Source of the DNA: Bifidobacterium breve
GTDB lineage: Bacteria > Actinomycetota > Acidimicrobiia > Acidimicrobiales > Acidimicrobilacustridaceae
Length of the DNA stretch: 37,665 bases
Direction of reading: 5' to 3'
Assembly (NCBI GenBank): GCA_945878645.1
Contig: CAMCTW010000004.1
Span: forward strand, 1 to 37,665
Both the position numbers and the translations under genes were made by a program. Shown piece by piece: positions 19,385 through 27,741 of this stretch (positions within the stretch are counted from its first letter, which is position 1; every line of letters begins with the position of its first letter). The notes beneath the pieces are model-generated. The model was not told the DNA's origin. It was given only the letters and a program-made list of their open reading frames with translations, and searched no databases.

Positions 19385-21027
19385 ATCGGTTCTCCGGAAG
19401 CTTCGTCGTCGCGGTGAGGTTCAGGTACGGGGCCGGCCGGGCGCAGATCGATCGGAGTGAAATCAAGCGGCTGTGGATCCGGGGGATTGGGCCGAGATGG
19501 ATGATCGGATTCGCCAGCACGCTTCGTTCGCTGCCCTGCACGCAACGAAGCTCCAGCAACAAACCCTGCAGCGATGATGATCAGCGCAGCAAGCCACAAC
19601 GCAAGTCGAACGCCTGGGAGTTCCACCGTTTTTCCAGCGACGTCGATGCGATTGTTAATCAAGGTTGATGCCATACGTCCAAGAATTGCTGCAAGTAGTG
19701 GACCAGCAACCATCGCAATAAGCACGCACATGCGAACAAGAGTGTTGAGTGAACTGAAGACACGACCGCGAAGATCATCAGCGACTTCTTGTTGGAGCAT
19801 TGCAAAACCGAGAACGTAAACCGGCCCGACAGCAATCCCCATCAGTCCAACGAAGATCACCGCAGCCCACAACGACGAAGATGAGGCAGCGCAGAACAAC
19901 GCTATTCCCGCAACAAAGAGCGCGGCGGTGAATGTTGTGGTTTGAGGCAATCGCTTCTGGAATACCGACACTCCAACAACGCCGATCGCGACACCAAAGC
20001 CAAGCGCTGTGGTGAACAGTCCGTAGCCAGCCGCACCGGCATCGAGAACTTCGGTCGAAAACACTGCGCCGAGCGGAATAAGCATGCCGCCACCGATAAG
20101 TCCAGTAGCAAGTCCAAGATTCACGGCGCGAACGGTGTGGTTCTTCCAAATTTCGTTCCAGCCCTCACGAAGTTCTTCCAGTGTGGCTTTGATATCGACG
20201 CGTCGTTCATCATCGGCTGTCGTTCGGACGCGCCGCTCCCGTTTAGGGAATGTGAGTCGGCTAATCATCCACGCCGAAAAAACGAACGTGAGTGCATCGG
20301 CATAAAACGCGAATGCCATCTGATTGGTCTCGAGCCACCCAAGTCCAGGAACTCGGCCAATCCAAACTGACAATCCGGCCAGAAGTGCAAACAGCAACGA
20401 TGCGAACGGAAAGGTTCCGTAGGCCGCAGCCAGTGACAACGAGTTCGCTGTCGTTAAGTGTTCCGGAGGAACCAAGTTCGGAACTTCCGAATCCTTCGCT
20501 GGACCCCACAACAACGTGAGAACTTCTAGTACGAGCGATGCAAGAACAAGACCAATGACATCGCTGACGAACGGAAGCAGCGCCATCACAACTGCTCGTC
20601 CAATATCGCAACTGACCATCACCTTCTTGCGATCCCAACGATCAACAAGCACGCCCGCTAGTGGTCCGAAGAAAAACCCAGGCACGATGCGCGCGGCCAT
20701 GACGAGTGAGATCGCACCAGCACCAGCACCGCCACCGATGGTGGCCGCTAGAAGGATGATCGCCGAGAAGCCCAACCAATCGCCCGTGGCGGAGACAACT
20801 TGAACAAGCCAAAGCCGGAAAAACTCGTGACTGCCAAAAAGACGAACGTGGAAACCTGGTCGATCCGAGGGATCCTTCGTAAAGAGTGTTTCGGTGTCCT
20901 CACCAAAAAGTGAGGCACGACTCCAGCCCGGGATGGTCGCGTCAACGTCGGGGCCAGAAGCCTCGACGGGCATTGCATCCTCGGGGGGATCGGCTTCGTC
21001 CCGGGGTTCGGGGCGATGCACAGCCAT
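19381..21027 (-). CDS. MFS transporter (MFS_3-like), stand-alone, overlapping tmk
   Basis: Multiple TM helices; GPLAGVLVDRWDRKKVMVSCDIGRA MFS motif A-like; NLVPPEHLTTANSL; acidic N-terminal extension of about 60 aa. ATGA overlap with tmk. Confidence 0.88.
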   Translation of the reverse strand: MAVHRPEPRDEADPPEDAMPVEASGPDVDATIPGWSRASLFGEDTETLFTKDPSDRPGFHVRLFGSHEFFRLWLVQVVSATGDWLGFSAIILLAATIGGGAGAGAISLVMAARIVPGFFFGPLAGVLVDRWDRKKVMVSCDIGRAVVMALLPFVSDVIGLVLASLVLEVLTLLWGPAKDSEVPNLVPPEHLTTANSLSLAAAYGTFPFASLLFALLAGLSVWIGRVPGLGWLETNQMAFAFYADALTFVFSAWMISRLTFPKRERRVRTTADDERRVDIKATLEELREGWNEIWKNHTVRAVNLGLATGLIGGGMLIPLGAVFSTEVLDAGAAGYGLFTTALGFGVAIGVVGVSVFQKRLPQTTTFTAALFVAGIALFCAASSSSLWAAVIFVGLMGIAVGPVYVLGFAMLQQEVADDLRGRVFSSLNTLVRMCVLIAMVAGPLLAAILGRMASTLINNRIDVAGKTVELPGVRLALWLAALIIIAAGFVAGASLRAGQRTKRAGESDHPSRPNPPDPQPLDFTPIDLRPAGPVPEPHRDDEASGEPI

Positions 21028-21080
21028 GAGAAGAGCCTAGGAGAGGTCCCTGCTGCCCCTGAGCACCACCCTGAGGGTAT

Positions 21081-23927
21081 TCAGCGTTCTTGATCGAGGA
21101 TCTGGGACTCGGACCTGACCACATTGGACTTCTTCGCCGCCTTCTTGGCCGCCTTCGACTGCCCGGTAGCCACCGTGTGCTTGGTCATCAGATCAGGCTT
21201 CTTGGCTCGTGATTTGGCGCTCTTCTTGGCCGTCGCCTTCTTTTTCGCGGCCTTCTTCACGGACTTCTTCGCTGCCTTCTTGGCCGCCGGCCCACCGTTT
21301 TCCGCGATGTAAACACGCCGATCCTGAAGAAGCTCTGCCCCGCGCTCGGGACTCAGTGTTTCGGGAACATCGCCAATACGAAGCGAGGCATTGGTCTCGC
21401 CATCAGTGACGTAGGGCCCAAACTTTCCGTCTTTGATCAACATTTGACGGCCTGAGGCTGGGTCGATGCCGAGATCCGCCAATGGAGGCTTCGGCGCCCG
21501 CTTCCCATACTGGCGCGGCACCGCGAAGAGCGCGAGTGCGTCTTCAAACGTGACTCCAAGCATCTGCTCTTCAGAATCCAGGCTCCGAGTTTCCGGCTTC
21601 TCGGCCTCGCCTTCATCGCCCTTGGTCAGATACGGACCGAACTTTCCGTTCTGCGCACGAATCGATTTTCCGGTTTCGGGATCTGAACCAAGAACCTTCG
21701 GGAATGACAAAAGTTCGAGTGCGGTTTCGAGTGTCACCTCGTAAGGATCCATCGATTTGAACAGCGAGGCGCGACGAGGCTTCTCGTCGGGAGCTTCTTC
21801 AATTTCTCCCAGCTGGACGTACGGTCCAAAGCGGCCACTCATGACAAAAACCGTCAGACCGGTTTCAGGATCTTCACCGATGGGCTTGCCGCCCTTCGGC
21901 ATGGCAAGCAATTCGAGCGCAACTGCGACAGTGAGATCGGCGGGCGGAAGGTTCTCGGGCACCGACGCAGTGTCGTCACCGCGCTGCACATAGGGCCCGA
22001 ACTTTCCAGGTTTCGCGATGACGGGCATTCCATTGTGATCGTCGCCCAACAAGAACGTATTGATAGCGGCCGCATCGATTTCAGGAAGTCGCTCGGTGAC
22101 CAGGTCACGAAGCCCATCTTTTCGCACTCCGTCAACCATGGGACCGAAATAGAACTCGGCAAGTGTGTCGACGCTGTTCGCATCACCATTCGAGATGCGA
22201 TCGAGTACTCCTTCGAGATTCGCGGTGAAGTCGTAGTCGACGAGTTCAGCGAAGTGCTGTTCGAGCAGCGTGGTTACCGCGAATGCATTCCAACTGGGAA
22301 CAAGTGCAGAACCCTTCTTCCACACATAGCCACGGCCCTGAATGGTTTCCATGATTGATGCATACGTCGAAGGACGACCAACACCAAGCTCTTCCATTTT
22401 TCCGACAAGCGATGCTTCAGTAAATCGAGCTGGCGGTTTTGTGGCGTGACCTTCCGGACTGATTTCCGTGGCATCAAGACCGTCGCCGACCTTCAACTGC
22501 GGCAGCCGGCGTTCGGTGTCGTCTTCGCTTTCTAAATCGGTGTCGTCGGTGCGCCAGTCTTCGACCTGCATCCAACCGCGTTCAGTAATAACCGTGCCTG
22601 CCGCCGAGAATTCTGCATCTCGGCCACTCGCCGTTACCGAACCAAGGCGAACCGTGACGGTTTCACCAATTGCATCGATCATCTGCGATGCAACAGTGCG
22701 TTGCCAGATGATCTCGTACAGACGAAATTCGCCGGGGGCAACTTCATTCCGAACTTCTTCGGGTCGACGGAATCGATCACCAGCGGGACGGATAGCTTCA
22801 TGCGCTTCTTGCGCATTCGCTGCTTTCTTGCCCCAGGTACGCGGATTTTGTTCAATCGCCGAAGCACCGTACCGCTCGGTGATTTCCGCTTTCGCTGCAG
22901 CGACAGCTGCGGCAGAAAGATTGGTGGAGTCCGTTCGCATGTAGGTGATGTAGCCCTGCTGGTAAAGACCCTGGGCCATCGACATGACCTGCTTGGCTGA
23001 CACTTTGAGACGGCGACCGGCGACCTGTTGCAGCGTTGACGTCGTGAACGGGGCGAATGGTCGCTTGCGATAGGGCTTGGACTCAACACTTCGTACTGAG
23101 AATGACGATGACTGCAGTTCTGCGGCGAGGGAAGTCACTGTTTCTTCATTGAGGATGACGCGGTCGTCGCGCTTCAGATCGCCATCGTCATCGAAATCAT
23201 TTCCCGTGGCGATACGAACGCCATCGAGTTCAAGAAGTTTTGCTCCGAAGGGAATCGGTTCAGAGGACGCGGCGAACACGCCTTTGATGTCCCACCAGTC
23301 GGAAGAGACGAACGCCATGATTTCGCGTTCACGTTCCACCACAAGGCGTGTCGCAACACTCTGCACACGGCCTGCCGACAATCCACGATTGACCTTCTTC
23401 CACAGAACCTGAGAAAGGTCATAGCCAGCGAGTCGGTCGAGGAGTCGACGCGTTTCCTGCGCGTCGACGAGTAACTGATCGAGCTCACGCGGATTGGCAA
23501 ATGCCTCGCGAATCGCTGGGGCGGTGATTTCGTGGAACACCATTCGGTAAACGGGCATGTCCTTCGGCGGCTTCAACACCTGGAGCAAATGCCACGCAAT
23601 TGCTTCGCCCTCGCGATCCTCATCGGTTGCGAGATACAGCGCATCAGCGTTCTTCAATGCACGACGAAGTTCAGCGACGGTGTCTTTCTTCTTGTCATAG
23701 ACCTTGTAATAGGGCTTGAAGCCGTCATCGGGATCAATGCCCAGGTACGACCACCACTCTTTTTGTTTCCCCTCGGGGAGCTCCTTGGCCTTGGACACGA
23801 GATCACGAATGTGACCAACCGATGCGATAACAGTCGGTGACGCGCCACCGGTGTCCTCGCCGCGGAGGAATTCGGTGATCTTCTTCGCCTTGGTGGGCGA
23901 TTCGACGATGACGAGGGGACCGGCCAT
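21081..23927 (-). CDS. topA: DNA topoisomerase I
   Basis: MAGPLVIVESPTKAKKITEFL toprim; TDEDREGEAIAWHL; YITYMRTDSTNLS active-site Tyr; four C-terminal K/RFGPYV/L repeats; Lys/Ala-rich tail. Start at 23927 (ORF track start is 52 codons too far upstream). Confidence 0.97.
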   Translation of the reverse strand: MAGPLVIVESPTKAKKITEFLRGEDTGGASPTVIASVGHIRDLVSKAKELPEGKQKEWWSYLGIDPDDGFKPYYKVYDKKKDTVAELRRALKNADALYLATDEDREGEAIAWHLLQVLKPPKDMPVYRMVFHEITAPAIREAFANPRELDQLLVDAQETRRLLDRLAGYDLSQVLWKKVNRGLSAGRVQSVATRLVVEREREIMAFVSSDWWDIKGVFAASSEPIPFGAKLLELDGVRIATGNDFDDDGDLKRDDRVILNEETVTSLAAELQSSSFSVRSVESKPYRKRPFAPFTTSTLQQVAGRRLKVSAKQVMSMAQGLYQQGYITYMRTDSTNLSAAAVAAAKAEITERYGASAIEQNPRTWGKKAANAQEAHEAIRPAGDRFRRPEEVRNEVAPGEFRLYEIIWQRTVASQMIDAIGETVTVRLGSVTASGRDAEFSAAGTVITERGWMQVEDWRTDDTDLESEDDTERRLPQLKVGDGLDATEISPEGHATKPPARFTEASLVGKMEELGVGRPSTYASIMETIQGRGYVWKKGSALVPSWNAFAVTTLLEQHFAELVDYDFTANLEGVLDRISNGDANSVDTLAEFYFGPMVDGVRKDGLRDLVTERLPEIDAAAINTFLLGDDHNGMPVIAKPGKFGPYVQRGDDTASVPENLPPADLTVAVALELLAMPKGGKPIGEDPETGLTVFVMSGRFGPYVQLGEIEEAPDEKPRRASLFKSMDPYEVTLETALELLSFPKVLGSDPETGKSIRAQNGKFGPYLTKGDEGEAEKPETRSLDSEEQMLGVTFEDALALFAVPRQYGKRAPKPPLADLGIDPASGRQMLIKDGKFGPYVTDGETNASLRIGDVPETLSPERGAELLQDRRVYIAENGGPAAKKAAKKSVKKAAKKKATAKKSAKSRAKKPDLMTKHTVATGQSKAAKKAAKKSNVVRSESQILDQER

Positions 23928-23989
23928 GGGGGGACACAATGAGACCACCCCGGCGCCTCTGTCAATCGCAGCCATTCGAACCACCGTCG

Positions 23990-24020
23990 CGGGGACCCCT
24001 AAAGGGGGTCCCCGATTTTT
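23990..24020 (+). terminator. Intrinsic-terminator-like hairpin with T-tract in the divergent topA/cupin spacer
   Basis: cggggacccc-taaag-ggggtccccg (10-bp perfect stem) followed by attttt; T-tract orientation is +, toward the cupin gene. Confidence 0.7.
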
Positions 24021-24076
24021 CTTATCCACAGCCCTGTTTTCCCGCCCTGAACGGGGATTTCGGCCATACTCGGCCC

Positions 24077-24487
24077 GTGACACCTGCCGGCGAAAACCCC
24101 ATCTCAGACGACGACACCCTTCGACCCCTCGGCGAGGCCGGATCAGGCGAACGACGCCCGTGGGGTGAGTTCGTCATCCTCGACGACGGCCCCGCCGCCA
24201 AGGTCAAGCGCATCAGTGTTGAACCTGGACAGCGGTTGTCCTATCAATCGCACGACAAGCGCTCAGAACATTGGATCGTTGTCGAAGGAACAGCCATCGT
24301 CACGCTCAACGATGTGGACCACTCCGTCGAGTCTGGCGGCACGATTGAGATTCCTGTCCACACAAAACACCGAGTTCGTAACGACGGCACAACACCCGTG
24401 GTGTTTATTGAAGTGCAGACCGGCACGTACTTCGGTGAAGACGACATCGTCCGCTACGAAGACGACTACGGAAGAGCAGGTTCCTAA
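24077..24487 (+). CDS. Cupin, mannose-6-phosphate isomerase type II C-terminal-like
   Basis: [53 protein letters not shown] ... [13 protein letters not shown] ... [25 protein letters not shown] start at 24077 preferred, since the ORF upstream runs through the hairpin. Confidence 0.85.
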   Translation: MTPAGENPISDDDTLRPLGEAGSGERRPWGEFVILDDGPAAKVKRISVEPGQRLSYQSHDKRSEHWIVVEGTAIVTLNDVDHSVESGGTIEIPVHTKHRVRNDGTTPVVFIEVQTGTYFGEDDIVRYEDDYGRAGS

Positions 24488-25719
24488 TGGACTTCGCACT
24501 CAGCCCACGCGCCACGGACCTTCAACAACGCCTGCTCGCATTTATGGAAGAAAAGGTGATCCCGGCAGAGCCAGCCTTTGCTGAGGAAATGCGCGCTTCA
24601 GGGGATCCCCACTTCCACCCACACGTGATGGAAGAACTCAAAACCGAAGCGAAAGCGCGCGGTTTGTGGAATCTCTTTATGCCACACACCACCGAGTGGA
24701 CACCCGATCCAGTTTCGAATGTTGACTACGCACCGCTCGCAGAAATCACCGGACGCAGCCCTCTCGGTCCCGAGTCAGTGAACTCCGCTGCGCCCGACAC
24801 CGGCAACATGGAAATCCTTGCGCTGTTCGGAACTCCCGAACAAAAAGATCGTTGGTTGGTTCCATTACTCGAAGGCGAAATCCGATCTTGTTTCGCCATG
24901 ACCGAGCCTGATGTTGCGTCGAGTGATGCACGAAACATCAGTCTCAGCATCGTTCGTGATGGCGACGACTACGTTCTAAATGGCCGTAAATGGTGGATTT
25001 CAGGCGCGGCAAACCCACGTTGCCGTGTGGCAATCGTGATGGGAAAAACTGATCCATCGGCTCCCACGTACACGCAGCAATCGATGGTGCTCGTGCCCAT
25101 GGACACGCCCGGACTTACCGTTGTGCGCGATCTCATGGTGTTCGGATACAACGATCGCGAAGGCCATTGTGAGTTGAAGTTCGACAATGTTCGCGTACCC
25201 GTGTCCAACATTCTCGGCGAAGAAGGCAGCGGCTTTGCGCTCGCACAAGCCCGTCTCGGTCCTGGCCGCATTCACCACTGCATGCGGTGCATCGGTATGG
25301 CTGAACGCGCTCTTGAACTCATGTGTCGCCGAGTCACCGAACGCGTTGCTTTCGGTAAGCCACTTGCCCAACAAGGCGTCATTCAGGAATGGATCGCCGA
25401 TTCCCGCATGGAAATCGAACAGGCCCGCCTGCTCACAATGAAGGCGGCGTGGCTGATGGATACCGTCGGCAACAAGGGGGCTCGCACCGAGATCTCCGCT
25501 ATCAAAGTGATCGCCCCAAATGTTGCACTCGCTGTTGTCGATCGCGCGATTCAGGCGCATGGCGGCGGCGGTGTTTCGCAGGACTTCCCCCTTGCGGGAA
25601 TGTGGGCTGGCCTGCGTACGCTTCGATTTGCCGATGGGCCGGACGAGGTTCACCGCATGCAACTGGCTCGCCGCGAACTCGGGCGTTACACCGACTCCGG
25701 CGAGTCCAAGCCGACCTGA
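24487..25719 (+). CDS. Acyl-CoA dehydrogenase
   Basis: [82 protein letters not shown] overlap with the cupin stop. Confidence 0.93.
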   Translation: MDFALSPRATDLQQRLLAFMEEKVIPAEPAFAEEMRASGDPHFHPHVMEELKTEAKARGLWNLFMPHTTEWTPDPVSNVDYAPLAEITGRSPLGPESVNSAAPDTGNMEILALFGTPEQKDRWLVPLLEGEIRSCFAMTEPDVASSDARNISLSIVRDGDDYVLNGRKWWISGAANPRCRVAIVMGKTDPSAPTYTQQSMVLVPMDTPGLTVVRDLMVFGYNDREGHCELKFDNVRVPVSNILGEEGSGFALAQARLGPGRIHHCMRCIGMAERALELMCRRVTERVAFGKPLAQQGVIQEWIADSRMEIEQARLLTMKAAWLMDTVGNKGARTEISAIKVIAPNVALAVVDRAIQAHGGGGVSQDFPLAGMWAGLRTLRFADGPDEVHRMQLARRELGRYTDSGESKPT

Positions 25720-25747
25720 GGCGATTTCCGCAACGCTCGTTCGTCCA

Positions 25748-27181
25748 CTATTTCGGGCTTTTTGGAAGCAGCGCTGAGTCAGGGATCACATCGAAAAGTT
25801 CGGCATTTTCCGCAGCTTCAATCGCGAGCTCTGCAGCACTAGATCGCTTCGCCGCAAGACTCAGTACCAACGCCGCCAAAATACCTGCCACCGCTGAGGC
25901 GACCAAGACTCCGACTTTCGCCTCCTCGGTGAAAAGAGGATTGGTAAACGCAAGCTCGGTCACAAAGAGCGAAACGGTAAAGCCAATTCCCGCGGCCATT
26001 GCGATGCCGAACAAATGAAGATTGGTGGCGCCACGCGGTCGACGAGCAATCCCAATTGCAATTGCAATCGTCGCAGCACCGAAGACGCCAACTGTTTTTC
26101 CAACAACGAGACCGAGTGCTACTCCCCATGTGACCGCAGAGCCCGCTGCAGCTCGGACTGATTCTGAAGTCAACAAAATACCGGCATTGCAAAGCGCAAA
26201 GATTGGGATGATGACGTAACTCGTCCACGGGAGCATGCGGTCAACCAGACGTTCACCAACTGGTACCGACTCTTTAATCAAAAACGAAGCTGCGGCGACA
26301 TCGGCTGCGCTCAATTCCGATTGGTTTTCGAGTCGATCGGCGATTGCTTCTGAATCGAGATCAGGCCTCAACGCATCTGTAGGAGTGAGGAAGCCCATCG
26401 CGACTCCAGCCACCGTTGCGTGCACGCCAGATTTCAACATGCAGTACCAAACCACCACGCCGATGGCGAGGTACAGCGGGCCGTACCAAATACGGCGACG
26501 GCGCATCAGCCAAACAAGAACGAGTAACGCGATTGCTGCGCCTAACCAAACAAAACTCATTGACTTGCTATAAAAGATCGCGATAACTGCGATTGCTCCA
26601 AGATCATCTGCGACAGCAAGAGAGAGCAAGAAGAGTTTTAACGCAACCGGAACTCGATTCCCCAACAACGCAACGACCCCGACGGCAAAAGCAATATCCG
26701 TTGCCATCGGAATTCCCCATCCTTGGGACGCGTCTGTTCCTGCATTGAAGGCGAAATAGATCAACGCAGGAACGATCATTCCGCCAAGAGCAGCAATGAT
26801 CGGCAACGCTGCGGCCTTGCGGTCGCGGAGTTCACCCTTTACCAACTCACGCTTGATCTCGAGCCCGACCACAAAGAAAAAGAACGCCATCAATGCATCA
26901 TTTACAAATTCGTGCAGCGTCAGTTGAAACCCAACGGGTCCTGCATCGAAAATGATCTCTGCATTGAGAAATGACGCGTAGGAGTCCTTCCATGGCGAGT
27001 TCGCCCAGATCAGCGCAATCACCGTGGCAGCAAGAAGCAAGATCCCGCTAGCGGCTTCAATCGCAAGGAATCGAGCCGCAGGTCGGGCGAGACGGCGAGC
27101 AAGAAATCGATCTGTGCCAAGCCACGTATGGCTCCATGGATGGTGTTGGTTCAGATCGTCATCAGCCACGGGCATTCCCAT
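25748..27181 (-). CDS. nhaA: Na+/H+ antiporter NhaA
   Basis: NDALMAFFFFVVGLEIKRELVKGELRD; GWGIPMATDIAFAVGVVALLGNRVP; SLAVADDLGAIAVIAIFY. Confidence 0.95.
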   Translation of the reverse strand: MGMPVADDDLNQHHPWSHTWLGTDRFLARRLARPAARFLAIEAASGILLLAATVIALIWANSPWKDSYASFLNAEIIFDAGPVGFQLTLHEFVNDALMAFFFFVVGLEIKRELVKGELRDRKAAALPIIAALGGMIVPALIYFAFNAGTDASQGWGIPMATDIAFAVGVVALLGNRVPVALKLFLLSLAVADDLGAIAVIAIFYSKSMSFVWLGAAIALLVLVWLMRRRRIWYGPLYLAIGVVVWYCMLKSGVHATVAGVAMGFLTPTDALRPDLDSEAIADRLENQSELSAADVAAASFLIKESVPVGERLVDRMLPWTSYVIIPIFALCNAGILLTSESVRAAAGSAVTWGVALGLVVGKTVGVFGAATIAIAIGIARRPRGATNLHLFGIAMAAGIGFTVSLFVTELAFTNPLFTEEAKVGVLVASAVAGILAALVLSLAAKRSSAAELAIEAAENAELFDVIPDSALLPKSPK

Positions 27182-27251
27182 GCAGAGTTGTCTATTCGGG
27201 CTACATCATCACTCAGTTTCACGAATGTGACGGGTGTATTACATCGATCGC

Positions 27252-27599
27252 TCATCGTTGAAGGGAAGCGATGGCCTGATCGACTGCCGGAAAATTAGGA
27301 AGAATCTCGATAACTCGAGTGATCTCAAGGTCGCGCAGGACTTGCCCCTCGGCTCGGGCGAGTGCCAAATCACCTTGGCGAAGTCTGGCTCGTTTGATTC
27401 CTTCGAAAATCACACCGAGACCAGTTGGATCGAGAAGATCCACTCCCGCGAGATCAAGCACGATCTTCGGCGTTTTGAGCTCTGCGGTCACGCGAATGAG
27501 CTCCTCACGGAGACGAGGAGCCGTGGAGATATCGAGATCACCGATGATCGCAATGACCACCACACCCTCAATGGGTTCTGTCGCAACGAGATCAAACAT
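27252..27599 (-). CDS. STAS-domain protein (anti-sigma factor antagonist-like)
   Basis: VVVIAIIGDLDISTAPRLREELIRV ... IVLDLAGVDLLDPTGLGVIFEGIKRAR. Start 27599 or 27635. Confidence 0.85.
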   Translation of the reverse strand: MFDLVATEPIEGVVVIAIIGDLDISTAPRLREELIRVTAELKTPKIVLDLAGVDLLDPTGLGVIFEGIKRARLRQGDLALARAEGQVLRDLEITRVIEILPNFPAVDQAIASLQR

Positions 27600-27741
27600 C
27601 ACTCGAGAATCCGTTCCGGTGAGAGCAAGGCACACATACGCCGAGGATCTTCAGGTTACCGCTCTTGATTCGATCCAACCGATTCAGCAAAGTCGCCCAG
27701 AGAGGCCGGAGAGTCAGCAAGCGGTCATACGATCACCCCCA

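Noticed and set aside
21081-22000. Repeated K/RFGPYV motifs in the TopA C-terminus, considered as a novel repeat system
   Set aside because: These match the known topoisomerase C-terminal repeat domains of actinobacterial TopA; the Lys/Ala-rich tail is also typical.
24085-24487. Cupin near sugar-nucleotide motif as part of a glycan cluster
   Set aside because: No glycosyltransferase or sugar-nucleotide genes nearby; the neighbour is an acyl-CoA dehydrogenase.
27252-27599. STAS protein as part of a partner-switching sigma system
   Set aside because: No anti-sigma kinase or PP2C phosphatase gene is adjacent; it is better called a stand-alone STAS protein.
27319-27741. N-terminal extension of the helicase ORF from 27319
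   Set aside because: The extension is antisense to the STAS gene and Ser/Arg-rich; the helicase-like sequence begins after MARSPSPS (27742).
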